From contig NZ_FPCD01000014.1 of the NCBI RefSeq assembly GCF_900116865.1, forward strand, positions 1 to 64,000: a stretch of 64,000 nt of DNA, written 5' to 3'. The notes beneath the pieces were generated by a model. The model made no database searches, was not told the origin of the DNA, and saw only the letters and a list, made by a program, of their open reading frames with translations. This DNA is from Butyrivibrio sp. M55. GTDB taxonomy: Bacteria; Bacillota; Clostridia; Lachnospirales; Lachnospiraceae. Positions 44,257-54,800 of the stretch are shown piece after piece (the stretch's first letter is position 1; each line of letters opens with the position of its first letter). The position numbers and the translations under genes are program-made.

Positions 44257-45450
44257 TTATTTTTTATACCCCTCAACAACTTTTTTAACCGCGGTAATAA
44301 CATCATCCACGTCGCTGTCAGTCATAAGAGGATAAAGAGGTATGCTCATCATTCCGTTGTAGAGCTTTTCAGCCTCAGGGCAAAGACCTTTCTTGTACCC
44401 TTTCTTCTCATAGAACGGGAAGTAATATACAGGCACGTAGTGAACCTGCGGCTGAACATTCTCTGCAGAAAGAGCATCAAAGAACTCTCTTCTTGTGCAC
44501 TTAAGCTTGTTAAGATCAAGCTGTATCACATACAGGTGCCTTGTCGTATCAGACTCAGGAATCTCCTTCTGTACGATTATCTCAGGCACATCCTTAAATG
44601 CTTCATTGTACTTATTTACTATCTCTTTTCTTCTGTCCGAGAATTTCTGCAATTTATCAAGCTGGCTTATCAAAAGAGCCGACTGAATATCAGTAAGTCT
44701 GTAGTTAAAGCCAAGCTCCTGCATCTCGTAGTACCAAGCGCCGTCAGATTCATGCACAAGGTCATCCGGATTTCTTACGATTCCGTGCTGCGATGCAAGC
44801 CTAAGTTTCTTATATAATTCAGGGTCATTTGTTGTAATTGCTCCGCCCTCGCCCGATGTTACAGTCTTAACGGGATGGAAGCTAAAGCAGGTCATATCGC
44901 CTATAGAGCCTACAGGCTGTCCATTATACTTTGTTCCGATTGCATGAGCCGCATCTGTTATAAGAATAAGTCCGTGCTTGTCGCAGATTTTCTGAATTCT
45001 GTCATACTCGACAGACTGTCCCGTATAAGCAACCGCAACCACTGCCTTAGTCTTATCAGTTATATGAGCCTCTATGCTGTCGGGGTCTATGTTATATGTC
45101 TCGGGATCGATATCTGCAAACACAGGTGTTGCGCCCACATAAACCGCGCAGTTTGCAGAAGCCGCAAATGTGATGGGTGATGTTATTACTTCATCTCCTT
45201 CACCAAGTCCTGCCGCAAGGCACGCACAGTGAAGTGCCGCTGTTCCGTTACTTACCGCCACCGCATATTTTGCTTTCGTAACTTCGCAGAGTTTTTTCTC
45301 AAGTGCCGCAACGCGCGGACCGCATGTTATCAGGTCATCTGTAAGCGCTTCAGCCACAGCCTTCACATCATCTTCATCTATCCACTGTTTTCCGTAATAT
45401 AATTTTTCTTTTCTTACCGGAGTTCCTCCGTTTATCGCAAGTTTCTCCAT
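44257..45450 (-). CDS. pseC: UDP-4-amino-4,6-dideoxy-N-acetyl-L-altrosamine transaminase
   Basis: 397 residues of a PLP aminotransferase of the DegT family. The catalytic lysine is in CFSFHPVKTVTSGEGG, and the opening ending ...WIDEDDVKAVAEAL with LITCGPRVAALE matches PseC. It aminates C4 of the PseB product. Only pseB and pseC are here; pseH, pseG, pseI and pseF are not in the window, so either they are elsewhere or the aminated sugar is used directly. A TATAAT-like -10 lies at 45491-45486 on the minus strand, with no clear -35. Confidence 0.92.
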   Translation of the reverse strand: MEKLAINGGTPVRKEKLYYGKQWIDEDDVKAVAEALTDDLITCGPRVAALEKKLCEVTKAKYAVAVSNGTAALHCACLAAGLGEGDEVITSPITFAASANCAVYVGATPVFADIDPETYNIDPDSIEAHITDKTKAVVAVAYTGQSVEYDRIQKICDKHGLILITDAAHAIGTKYNGQPVGSIGDMTCFSFHPVKTVTSGEGGAITTNDPELYKKLRLASQHGIVRNPDDLVHESDGAWYYEMQELGFNYRLTDIQSALLISQLDKLQKFSDRRKEIVNKYNEAFKDVPEIIVQKEIPESDTTRHLYVIQLDLNKLKCTRREFFDALSAENVQPQVHYVPVYYFPFYEKKGYKKGLCPEAEKLYNGMMSIPLYPLMTDSDVDDVITAVKKVVEGYKK

Positions 45451-45506
45451 TATGTTCCTTCTTTCTGAAATTACACTTTAACCCTATTATAATACCATGT
45501 TTTGCA

Positions 45507-45544
45507 CAAAAGAAAACAGACGAAAAACCGTAGCTTCCCGTCTG
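45507..45544 (-). terminator. terminator after the DUF6465 gene
   Basis: On the minus strand CAGACG pairs with CGTCTG, with an inner GAA/TTC stem, followed by TTTTCTTTT. It closes the short transcript from the left side of the acyltransferase region. Confidence 0.8.
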
Positions 45545-45583
45545 CGATCAATTATCTGTTATACTTGTTACTTCGCCTTAATA

Positions 45584-45781
45584 TCAGAGGTCGAAACATC
45601 CGTTGTCACTTCCGTTTACAACGAAATATCCCATCTTCTCTTCGGGCTTAACGTAAATGTTGAGGTCCTTAATGTCTTTTTTTCCATAGGCTTTCTTAGC
45701 CTTTGAAACAAGCTGATCATCGGTAATCGTCAGATCTGAGTACTGAATTTCTACCTTAGTTTTGATACTTGTAGCCGCCAT
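45584..45781 (-). CDS. small conserved protein, DUF6465-like
   Basis: 65 residues, no membrane segment. It resembles the DUF6465 proteins common in Lachnospiraceae: an opening that includes TKVEIQYSDLTITDDQLV, a basic AKKAYGKK stretch, then LNIYVKPEE and YFVVNG. A strong ribosome site (GGGAGGG) precedes the ATG and a terminator follows. The function is unknown; the short beta-rich pattern offers no catalytic motif. Confidence 0.8.
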   Translation of the reverse strand: MAATSIKTKVEIQYSDLTITDDQLVSKAKKAYGKKDIKDLNIYVKPEEKMGYFVVNGSDNGCFDL

Positions 45782-45861
45782 TTTATTCCCTCCCTCAATA
45801 TAAAAGTGTTCTTAATTACGTTTATTTTACACCCTATATAACAAAAAGAAAATACGAAAGG

Positions 45862-46044
45862 CTACATACTTTTACATAATATGGCACATACAATCGCGAT
45901 GAGCGCCAATATTGCCCCAAATATCCTCATCCATTTATAAGTCTCGGGCTCATCCTCACTGTTCTTATTGAGCTCGCCGTGAGTAAAAACGATAACGCCG
46001 GCGATAAAGGTAAGCGCCGCAAAAACCGCAAATAGCTTGTTCAT
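45862..46044 (-). CDS. small two-helix membrane protein
   Basis: 60 residues with two hydrophobic helices (about 3-21 and 40-57) separated by an acidic loop EDEPET. GGAGG lies ten bases before the ATG. It starts 17 bases after the acyltransferase stop, so the two are probably co-transcribed. I recognise no family. Confidence 0.65.
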   Translation of the reverse strand: MNKLFAVFAALTFIAGVIVFTHGELNKNSEDEPETYKWMRIFGAILALIAIVCAILCKSM

Positions 46045-46061
46045 TACAACCTCCGGAAGAT

Positions 46062-46787
46062 TTATTTATTATTCGCAAGATGCTCCGCAATCTTTTCTTT
46101 TATGATCTTTTCAACCATGGCCGCAATCTCGTGACTGCGCATGTCCTTGTATTCGTCATAATAGATTGGATCAAGGTAATAGACATATGTTGTGACAGGC
46201 CCGACGTGATCGCTGTTGTACACTTTATACGAATCAACAAGCGCCACGGGCACAATCGGAACTTTCGCCATCAGTGCAACCTTAAAACTTCCCGCTTTGA
46301 AAGTCTCCACAACATTGCCGTTGTTTTCCTTATATCCGCCTTCCGGAAAAAGAATGAACTTCCTGCCCTGCTTAAGTTCTTCCGCCATCTCGTTAAAAAC
46401 AGTTATTGTATGCCTCGGATCGTTAAGCTCAATCGTCTTACCTTCAACGAGCCTTAGAAACTCCGAGACCAATATCAGATGCGATCTCTTTTCATCCATC
46501 ACAAATGAAATCGGCCTCTTATGAGTATTAAAAATTCCAAGTACGTCGTACTTACCCTGATGATTCGGATAGAGCATGTACCCGCCTTCTTTCGGCAGGT
46601 TCTCGTATCCGTAAGCAATAGTCTTGTACCCCGATGACTTATTCGACCAAGTGACCATCTCGTTCGCAAGAGCATATCGCTCTTCCGCAGAATGTCTCTC
46701 GATATGCCTAAGCCATATATTTGACTTAATAAGATAAAAAATAATTCTGTGAATATTGATTATGATTGTGTGATAAAAATTCCGCAT
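46062..46787 (-). CDS. 1-acyl-sn-glycerol-3-phosphate acyltransferase (PlsC family)
   Basis: 241 residues. Motif I is NHQGKYD (HX4D) near residue 75 and motif III is FPEGGYKENNG near residue 146; a hydrophobic stretch starts the protein. PlsC enzymes acylate lysophosphatidic acid for phospholipid synthesis. The ribosome site is weak. Whether it is the main PlsC or a paralogue for other lipids cannot be told. Confidence 0.9.
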   Translation of the reverse strand: MRNFYHTIIINIHRIIFYLIKSNIWLRHIERHSAEERYALANEMVTWSNKSSGYKTIAYGYENLPKEGGYMLYPNHQGKYDVLGIFNTHKRPISFVMDEKRSHLILVSEFLRLVEGKTIELNDPRHTITVFNEMAEELKQGRKFILFPEGGYKENNGNVVETFKAGSFKVALMAKVPIVPVALVDSYKVYNSDHVGPVTTYVYYLDPIYYDEYKDMRSHEIAAMVEKIIKEKIAEHLANNK

Positions 46788-46893
46788 CAGTGTGTTTTCT
46801 TTTCCTGTTAATTTTTAAAACGAGATCTTTTACCAAATTCCATGAATTACTGCACTGTATCTTATATCATGATACTTATTCTATCACATAATC

Positions 46894-49800
46894 TTATTTT
46901 TCAACCTTACTTTTTACTTTAATCAAATATACCGCTCCTCCGCTAACAGACAACGCTGCCACAGCAGCAAGAGCATAAGCAAAGAATGATAAGCTGTTTT
47001 TAGCCGCATTCTTTTTATGAGGATTCTCTTTTTTCTGACCGAGGATATCTTCTGTCTCGACAGGAACTTCCTTGGTTGATACGAGGACTCCTCCGATTGC
47101 GAGAGTCTCCTTGTTGCCTGCGTAGTCCTGCGCAATAACGGTAACGGACTGTCTCTCCTCCGACTCATTAAGAGTGATGGTCTCTACGCCGCCGACTCCT
47201 TCAAGTTCTTCGCCGGTGCATGACTTAACGATCTGGCCGTCCTTGTAGATGGTGAGATTCTCAACACCCATGTTGTCTGTTACGTCAACGTTGAAGTCAA
47301 GCGAATCCTGCTTGTAAACGCCGCCCTCTTCAAGTCCTGCGGTAACAATTCCGGGAGCCGTCATATCAACCGCGAAGGTAATCTCGGCATCTCTCGACTT
47401 GTTATCCTGGATGTTTGTCGCTTTGTCCTTACTGTAAACCGTTACGGAGTAAATTCCGTCCGTTCCAAAGTTCTTTTTACCAATTGTGTAAGTATATGTC
47501 TTCCATGAAGTATCGCTTCCCTGGCGGCTTACGGAATAGTCCTTGCCGTTTACGAGCTCTCTGATACTTCCGTCGCGGCTTATCGAAACATCTTTCTGCG
47601 TGAGCTCATCGATGTTGATCTCAGTTATCGTGATGTCTTTGGGCTGGTTAATGTAATATTTCTCATTGAACTTTCTGGCCACATCGCCGACAACAAATAC
47701 CGAACCGTGACGGTTAACGGAAAAGACAAGTTCGTCCTTGGTCTGATTTCCCGCCATATCGCAAACTGTCGCCTCGAGCACGTACAGATCGTCCATGCTC
47801 TTGTCATGCGCAAAATCGCTGTATGAAACTGCAAAGCCGTTCTCTATCTGCTTTACGCTGCTTCCGACATTTACAGGTCCGTTGTTTGCGCCCTTCAAAG
47901 TAACCTTGGAAGCCTGAATGTCAATATACTTATCGCCATAAACCACAGTAGGTGCAACCTCGCCGTTGTTTGCCGAGAAGTTCTCAACTCCTGAGAAGTT
48001 AACTTCGGGAGCTGTCTTATCAATAATGAATATATCCGACATGTACTCGGTTGCCGTGTTACCCGCAAGGTCTTTACACTTAATGATATATCCGTATGTT
48101 CCGTCTTCGCTGAATGAAATCTGCGAAACGTTCCTGTCATCCGAAGATGAAAATCCATTGAATGCCGGCATTGTGCCCAAGTCACTCACAGGCTGAGGTG
48201 CCAGTTCAACAAGTTTGTCGTCAAAAGACATCTCTTTGATATTTACATTTGCGATTCGTGTATCCTTGTAATACTTGCCGTTTCCGGGAGTTAAGCTGTT
48301 ATATGAAACATTTATCTCAGGCGCGGTGCGGTCAATTACGAACTCTGCCTCAGAAACCTCATTTGAGCTGTTTCCCGCCTTATCCTTACAGTTAAACTTG
48401 AGCGTATACTTTCCGTCCTGCTCAAAGCTTACCGTGCGTGTATATACATTAACTGCAGTGTTTGCCCAGCTACTTGCTGATGCTTTTCCAACCTGCTCAT
48501 CAATTGCAAGCTTCGCTTCATCTTCGTTAAAAGAAAAATCTGTAACCGTGATGGTTGCTGTTCTTGCCTTGTCATAATATTTATCATTATGAGGATCGTT
48601 CTCGTCAAACGTAAGTGTAACTTCAGGAACCGTAGTATCTACCCCAAACTTGTTTCCTTCAGCGCTGTCATGGTTCTTTGACATATCATACGCTTCAACC
48701 GAAACCTGGTAGAAACCGTCGCCGTCAGTTGTAAATGTTATGACATGCTCATCGTCGCCAAGGTCTCCGCTCCAGTTATTAAGCGGCTCAACACCAACTT
48801 CTCCGCCTGCCACATCAATTTTTTTCACACGGACAAAAGAACTTGTTTTATCAAGCCATTTGTCATCTACCTTTACAGTAATCTGAACGTTTGAAGGATA
48901 GTACTTGTTTCCGTCTGCCGAAGGAGCTTCTTTATCATATGTAATCTCAATCTTGGGGGCCACCTTATCAACAACTATCTCTGTACTTGTCTCAGAACTT
49001 GTCTGTCCGAGTGTATCGCTTGCAGTTGTCTCAATCTTGTATGCACCGTCGTTTTCGAGAAGGAAATTGTATATGCGCTTGCTAAGTTCAACGCTGTCTT
49101 TTTCATTGTAGGAAGGAACTATATACTTAACCGATCCGTCTTCGTTTCTGAACTTAATTGAATCAACGTCAAGATCGATATCTTCGATAGTTACTTTACC
49201 GCGAGCGCTGCTTCCAAAGTAAAGTCTGTTTTCATCCTGCGCAACCTGACCGTCAATATCATAAACGATAGTAGGTGCTGTTCTGTCTATAATAAATCTT
49301 GTCTGCCCTAACTCTTTGATGCCCTCAGCATGATCTGCAACATTATCTACAAAGTCGCATATGCTGAGCACCTGAACATTATAATCGTCTATGTTAAGTT
49401 CGCCTGTTGATTTTATCTTTTCCTCGAACACATAATACTCATCTGTACTCTTAGAAGCGTTAATGTCACTGATTGTCTTGGTTACTTCCTTTTTTTCACC
49501 GTCATAATTAACTTCGTAAGTTATGCCCTTAAAGCCGCTGACTCTCTTAGCATCCGTTGCACCGTCGCAGTTCCTCGGAACCTTAATAAGAACTGTTATA
49601 TCGCTGTTAGCCGCAAACCATCCGCGCATGAAATCACGGAAAAATTTGCCAAATGAAGTGAGGTTGATCTCGTTCTCATCACCGTCAATAACAATCTCCG
49701 CTGAAGGAGCTGTGTTGTCGATTCTTACAGTCTTCGTGGCAACGTGTTTGTATATGTCTATGTCATTACCGTTTTCGTCTTTCTCGCTGTCGCCGTAAAA

Positions 49801-51600
49801 ATGGCAGCTTACTTCATAAATCTTTTCGCCTTCTTCTACAGGTATATTAACTGTTGCGCTGAAAGCGTGCTTTCCGTCTGAGTTTTTATCATTTGAAAAA
49901 CTGCGATGTATCTGAGATTCATTGACAGGAATTTCAGACGTATTTCCGCTCTCGTCTGTTTTCTTTATCTTTACCGACTCTATCTCTCTGACTGTTTTCT
50001 TCTCAGTTATATTCTCAGTCTTAATCGTCATTCCAAATGTAGTTCCGTTAAACTGCTGCCACTCTCCTTCTTTATCGATAGTGCTAACAGATAAGTTGCT
50101 CTCCTCGTTTGCAGGGTAATAGCACATTGTAGGGAGAGAATCAAAGAGATCTGACATTGCATCATCATCATTATTATTAGGAATGGATGCTTCGTTGCCC
50201 CACTGATCTTTTGCGATTACTTTTTTGATTGAATAATTGCCAGCTTCACTTGGTGACCAGGTATAGATGTCGTTATCATTCTCGCTCTTAGTCATTTGGT
50301 GCTTAGCACCTTTAGAATCAACCGCAAACACCTCGTTTTCGTCAACGTCTGACTTTTCATCCGTTACCTTTACTGTAAATACCAGCTCAGCGCCATCTGA
50401 TGAAGCTATAACACTTTTTCCGTCGCTTCCTTCATATTGAACCGCTTGAACTGCATTTTCTCTAATGTTTACAGAAGGAGCCTCAATGGAAGGGCCTTCG
50501 GCGTCGATCTTTGTTACTGTGGCTGAGAATGTGTAATCTCTACTAAGTTCTGCCTGTTCATTGCTTACGCCATTACTTTCGCCATTATCATCTGTGCTGT
50601 TTCCGTCATTATCATTATTACCTGTGCCGTTTACATCATTACCGTTGCTGTTGTTATCATCGTTATTATTTTCGTCATTATTATTGGTGTCGTTTTCATC
50701 ACCATTGGTGTTATCGTTATTGTTTTCGTCATTATCTTCGCTATCATCACCAAAACTAATACCTTCGTATGAACATGTGATAGTTTTTTCTTCAGTATTT
50801 ATAGTGCCGCCTGAAACATCATCCAGCTTGTAATTGTCGGCAAGTGTATAATTAAAAACAATTTCTCTTGACTGACTTTTTTCTGACACGTCAAAAGAAT
50901 ATGTGTAACCATCGATTTTTTGACCATCTAAATAGAGTATAAAGTCACCCTCGGCTCCATTCTCTATGTTAAATGATATGTTCACTTTGCATTTTTTTTC
51001 TATGGAAGTTGACTTAGATTTTTTGCCACTCGAACCATTCTGATTAGGCACTCCATTTTTGGCTTTTGCCAAAAAATCAAGTGAAGAAGGAGCATCAGTA
51101 CCAACACCAGTCATAGATGTCAGAATATTTCGAGCTACACCTTTGGTTTTTGCTCCGTCCTGACTTCCTAAAACTTTTGGTTCTTCATTGTCCGCCCCTA
51201 CAACTTCTTTACCATTCTGTTCTGTTAAACCGGTAGCGCCTCCCCCATTCTGCTTTGGTAAATCGTCGGCATCATCAACCTTTGGTTCTGAAGGGCCGTC
51301 CAATTTTTCACCTTCCTGCTCTGGTTGGTTGCTAGAACCTGACTTGTCTTGTCCTGTTCCGGGCTCACTATTCTGCTCAACAACTAATCCAGTGCGCCCC
51401 CCTCCATCAACTAATTCAGGACCATTTTTAGTACTTACTGGTTCTGTTTCTATATTTTGTTTTTCCTCTGTGGGATTTGCAGACATTTCGAGTTCATCTG
51501 CATAAGACGTGATTGTGGCATAATTGCCGAATAAAAGAACTGGTACCATCATAACCGGAAGCACTTTTTTCGCAATAGCCTTGACTTTGGTGTACATCAT
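46894..51600 (-). CDS. giant cell-surface protein with Ig-like repeats, paralogue 1
   Basis: 1568 residues. A signal peptide (about 1-35, ending SYADE) is followed by a disordered region with repeated GGG(R/A)TGL and EQNG motifs (about 65-130), a beta domain, a stalk made almost only of Asn, Asp, Gly and Glu (about 285-345), then about ten Ig-like beta domains of roughly 100 residues, each opening near D(R/K/T)TAP. It ends in one membrane helix and a basic tail; there is no LPXTG sorting signal. It is a paralogue of the next gene (51803-56137), closely alike in signal peptide and ectodomain but not in stalk. The first ATG of two follows GGAGG. The role is unknown; adhesion or carbohydrate binding is a guess. 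Confidence 0.85.
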   Translation of the reverse strand: MMYTKVKAIAKKVLPVMMVPVLLFGNYATITSYADELEMSANPTEEKQNIETEPVSTKNGPELVDGGGRTGLVVEQNSEPGTGQDKSGSSNQPEQEGEKLDGPSEPKVDDADDLPKQNGGGATGLTEQNGKEVVGADNEEPKVLGSQDGAKTKGVARNILTSMTGVGTDAPSSLDFLAKAKNGVPNQNGSSGKKSKSTSIEKKCKVNISFNIENGAEGDFILYLDGQKIDGYTYSFDVSEKSQSREIVFNYTLADNYKLDDVSGGTINTEEKTITCSYEGISFGDDSEDNDENNNDNTNGDENDTNNNDENNNDDNNSNGNDVNGTGNNDNDGNSTDDNGESNGVSNEQAELSRDYTFSATVTKIDAEGPSIEAPSVNIRENAVQAVQYEGSDGKSVIASSDGAELVFTVKVTDEKSDVDENEVFAVDSKGAKHQMTKSENDNDIYTWSPSEAGNYSIKKVIAKDQWGNEASIPNNNDDDAMSDLFDSLPTMCYYPANEESNLSVSTIDKEGEWQQFNGTTFGMTIKTENITEKKTVREIESVKIKKTDESGNTSEIPVNESQIHRSFSNDKNSDGKHAFSATVNIPVEEGEKIYEVSCHFYGDSEKDENGNDIDIYKHVATKTVRIDNTAPSAEIVIDGDENEINLTSFGKFFRDFMRGWFAANSDITVLIKVPRNCDGATDAKRVSGFKGITYEVNYDGEKKEVTKTISDINASKSTDEYYVFEEKIKSTGELNIDDYNVQVLSICDFVDNVADHAEGIKELGQTRFIIDRTAPTIVYDIDGQVAQDENRLYFGSSARGKVTIEDIDLDVDSIKFRNEDGSVKYIVPSYNEKDSVELSKRIYNFLLENDGAYKIETTASDTLGQTSSETSTEIVVDKVAPKIEITYDKEAPSADGNKYYPSNVQITVKVDDKWLDKTSSFVRVKKIDVAGGEVGVEPLNNWSGDLGDDEHVITFTTDGDGFYQVSVEAYDMSKNHDSAEGNKFGVDTTVPEVTLTFDENDPHNDKYYDKARTATITVTDFSFNEDEAKLAIDEQVGKASASSWANTAVNVYTRTVSFEQDGKYTLKFNCKDKAGNSSNEVSEAEFVIDRTAPEINVSYNSLTPGNGKYYKDTRIANVNIKEMSFDDKLVELAPQPVSDLGTMPAFNGFSSSDDRNVSQISFSEDGTYGYIIKCKDLAGNTATEYMSDIFIIDKTAPEVNFSGVENFSANNGEVAPTVVYGDKYIDIQASKVTLKGANNGPVNVGSSVKQIENGFAVSYSDFAHDKSMDDLYVLEATVCDMAGNQTKDELVFSVNRHGSVFVVGDVARKFNEKYYINQPKDITITEINIDELTQKDVSISRDGSIRELVNGKDYSVSRQGSDTSWKTYTYTIGKKNFGTDGIYSVTVYSKDKATNIQDNKSRDAEITFAVDMTAPGIVTAGLEEGGVYKQDSLDFNVDVTDNMGVENLTIYKDGQIVKSCTGEELEGVGGVETITLNESEERQSVTVIAQDYAGNKETLAIGGVLVSTKEVPVETEDILGQKKENPHKKNAAKNSLSFFAYALAAVAALSVSGGAVYLIKVKSKVEK

Positions 51601-51631
51601 ACTTCTCCTCCAAGATATTTCCAGACTTTAA

Positions 51632-51672
51632 ATGCTTTTCCCCAAAAGCATGCGGGCTTTTTCGCCCAGCAC
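51632..51672 (-). other. double-hairpin 5' leader of surface-protein gene 1
   Basis: Two stacked hairpins start at the predicted transcription start. The first pairs GTGC/GCAT and GGGC/GCCC around an A-rich loop with one bulge (51650-51672). The second is ATGCTTTT, GGGG, AAAAGCAT, an 8-base-pair stem with a G tetraloop (51632-51651). The sequence AAAGTCTGG...CTTGGAGG follows. A related second hairpin and downstream block precede surface-protein gene 2. Confidence 0.55.
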
Positions 51673-51677
51673 CGTTA

Positions 51678-51706
51678 ATAGTACCGCAGTTCCGCGCTAT
51701 TGACAA
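51678..51706 (-). promoter_or_regulatory. predicted promoter of surface-protein gene 1
   Basis: TTGTCA (51706-51701) and TACTAT (51683-51678) lie exactly 17 bases apart on the minus strand, giving a start near 51671 and a leader of about 70 bases. Confidence 0.65.
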
Positions 51707-51752
51707 TATATTTTCATACGAAAAAACAAATGTGAAATTATTTTTTCCAAAC

Positions 51753-51780
51753 AAAAAAGCAGTCGTTAAACTGCTTTTTT
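51753..51780. terminator. bidirectional terminator after surface-protein gene 2
   Basis: aaaaaagcagt and actgctttttt form an 11-base-pair stem around six bases, 23 bases past the stop of gene 2. It separates the two paralogues into separate transcripts. Confidence 0.88.
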
Positions 51781-51802
51781 GTTTGTTATTTATTTTGTTA
51801 TT

Positions 51803-54800
51803 TTATTTCTTCATCCTAATAAGCCAGATTGCTCCGCCGCCGACTGACAATGTTGCGATTGCTGCAATTGCAAATACAAAGTATGACATGCTGTTTGCAG
51901 GGCTGGGTACATTTCCGGGCTTCGGTCCGGGCTCGGGATCCAAAGCAGTCTTATTATCATCAATTACTTCCTGCTTAGTTGTTACGAGTATTCCGCCAAT
52001 TGCCATTGTTTCCTTATTACCTGCAAGATCCTCGGCAATAACTGTGATCTCCTGTACCTTATCGGCTTCCTTAAGTGTAAGGCTTCTTACTCCGCCTTTT
52101 TCCTCAAGCTCTTCTCCTGTGCAAGAATCAATTTCTTCTCCGTTATTGCAGATAGAAAGCTTTGATACGCCCATGTTATCTGTTACGTTGACGTTGAAGT
52201 CCAGTGATTCCTGTTTGTATACTCCGCCTTGTTCAATTCCTGCGGCAACAATTCCGGGTGCGGTCATATCAATTGCAAATGATACTTCTGCATCTCTTGA
52301 TTTGTTATCCTGTACGTTTGTAGCTTTATCTTTACTATATACGGTTAATGCATAAACACCGTCTTCATTGAAGTTGTTCTTGGAAATTGTGTATGTGTAT
52401 GTCTTCCAAGATGTTTCATTTCCCTGCTGCTTAACTGAGAAATCTTTTCCCTTTCTGAGGTCCTTGATATCTCCGTCGCGGCTTATTGAAACGTTCTTCT
52501 GTGTGAGCTCATCGATGTTGATCTCTGTGATCGTGATATCCTTGGGCTCATTTATGTAGTACTTCTCGTTGAACTTCTTTGCAACATCACCGATTACGAA
52601 TACCGAACCGTGACGGTTAACTGAGAACACAAGCTTGTCCTTGGTCTCGTTTCCTGCCTTGTCGCGAACTGTTGCTTCAAGTACATACAGGTCATCCATC
52701 TTCTTATCATGTGAGAAGTCGCTGTATGAAACTGAGAAGCCGTTCTCAATAGGCTTAATTGCACATTCTACGTTTACTCCACCGTTGTTTGCACCCTTAA
52801 GAGCAACCTTAGAAGCATCTATATCAATGTACTTATCTCCATAAACTACCGAAGGTGCTACTACACCGTTGTTCGCTGAGTAGTTCTCAACTCCTGAGAA
52901 TGTTACTTCAGGTGCTGTCTTGTCGATAATGAATACATCAGATGTGAATTCTTTTGATGTATTACCTGCAAGGTCTGTGCACTTGATAACGTAGCCGTAT
53001 GTTCCATCCTCACTGAATGAGATATGTGAAACGTTGTTGAAGTTGTTTGAAGCAAATCCTGCAAGTGCCGGTACCGATGAAACATCAGGAATTGACTGAG
53101 GTGTAACTTCAACGAGCTTGTCTGCAAAAGACATTTCCTTAATGTCTACGTTTGCAACTCTTGTATCCTTGTAGAACTTCTCGTTTCCAACAGCTATTTT
53201 GTTGTATGTAACATTTATTTCAGGTGATGTGCGGTCAATTACGAATTCTTTTTCATAAACATTCTTTGACTCATTTCCTGCTCTGTCTTTGCAAAGGAAA
53301 TTGAAGCTGTAGAATCCGTCTTCCGCAAACTTAATTGTACGTGTGTATGTGTTAAGGCCTGTGTTTGCCCATCCGTCTACTTCTGCACCGCCAACCTTCT
53401 GGTCGATATCAAGTGTTTCTCCCTCGTTGTAGAAAGAGAAGTCTGTAACTGTGAGAGTAGCTGTTCTGGGCTTGTTGTAGTACTTGTCATTCTGAGGATC
53501 GTTCTCATCAAATGTAAGTGTTACCTCAGGTACTGTAGTATCTACGCCAAACTTGTTTCCTTCTGCGCTTTCGTGGTTCTCGGACATATCATATGCTTCA
53601 ACTGAGATCTGATACATTCCGTCGCCGTCAGTTGTAAATGTGATCTGATGGCTCTCATCTCCAAGGTCTCCGCTCCAGTCATTAAGAGGTGCATGACCTA
53701 CTTCTGCGCCTGAAACATCAAGCTTTTTGATGTATACAAATGACTTAGTCTCATCAAGCCACTTTTCATCTACCTTTACGGTTACCTGCACGTTCTGTGC
53801 ATAGTACTTGCTTCCGTCTGCCGAAGGAGCTTCTTTATCATAAGAAATCTCAATCTTGGGAGCTGTTGTATCAACAACCATCTCATTACTGAGCGCTGTA
53901 TTTTCCTGATCGAGTGTATCCTTGGCATATGTCTCGATCTTGTATGTTCCGTCGCCTTCAAGTCTGAAATCGTAAACAGCCTTATGCTTTCCGTCGCTCT
54001 CTTTTTCATTATAAGAAGGAATAGCATACTTGAAGTTTTCTCCGGAACCTTCTGTAAACTTGATAGAATCAATATCAAGATCCATATCTTCGATTGTTAC
54101 AGTACCGCGAGCATTGCCACCAAAGTACATTCTGTTCTCGTCCTGTGCAACCATTCCGTCAACATCGTAAACAATGGTAGGTGCAGACTTATCGATAACG
54201 AATGAACCTGTTCCGCCTTCAACGTGATCTGCCACGTTTCCTGCATAGTCTCTGATGCTTACTACTTCTACATCGTATTTGCACTCTGACAATCCGCCGT
54301 ATGAGCGAACTCTTTCTTCAAATACATAATATTCTTTATCGCTCTTGCCGCTTGCGTCGTTAATTGTCTTTTCTCTTCTCTGACCGTTTACGTTATAAAC
54401 AATTCCATAGAATCCACTGGTCTTCTTATCTTTTGTCTCGCCATCGCAGTTCTTTGGAACCTTGATAAGGACATTTATATCTTTGTTTGAAGCGAACCAT
54501 CCGAATCTGTCATACAGACGAAGGAATCTCTCAAAAGGTGTGAGCTTCTCTTCTTCACCGTCTACTTTGATTTCTGCAGAAGGTGCTGTGTTATCGATTC
54601 TTACTGTCTTCTTCGCAATTGTCTTTGCCTCTTTGTCTCCGTAGAAAAGACATTTTACTTCATATTCTTTTTCGCCTTCTTTTACAGGAAGCGGAATATT
54701 TGCTCTGAATGTATATCTTCCGCCATAGTTGCTTCTTGAGATATCTACCTTTGTTGATACATCGGATACTGTGATCTCCTGAACCTCACGGTTGGATATA

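Noticed and set aside
43112..45450. Complete pseudaminic acid pathway
   Set aside because: Only pseB and pseC are present; the acyltransferase, hydrolase, synthase and cytidylyltransferase genes are not in the window.
51632..51672. c-di-GMP or other known riboswitch before the surface proteins
   Set aside because: I compared the leader with c-di-GMP-I, fluoride and other consensus cores from memory and found none of the conserved aptamer bases.
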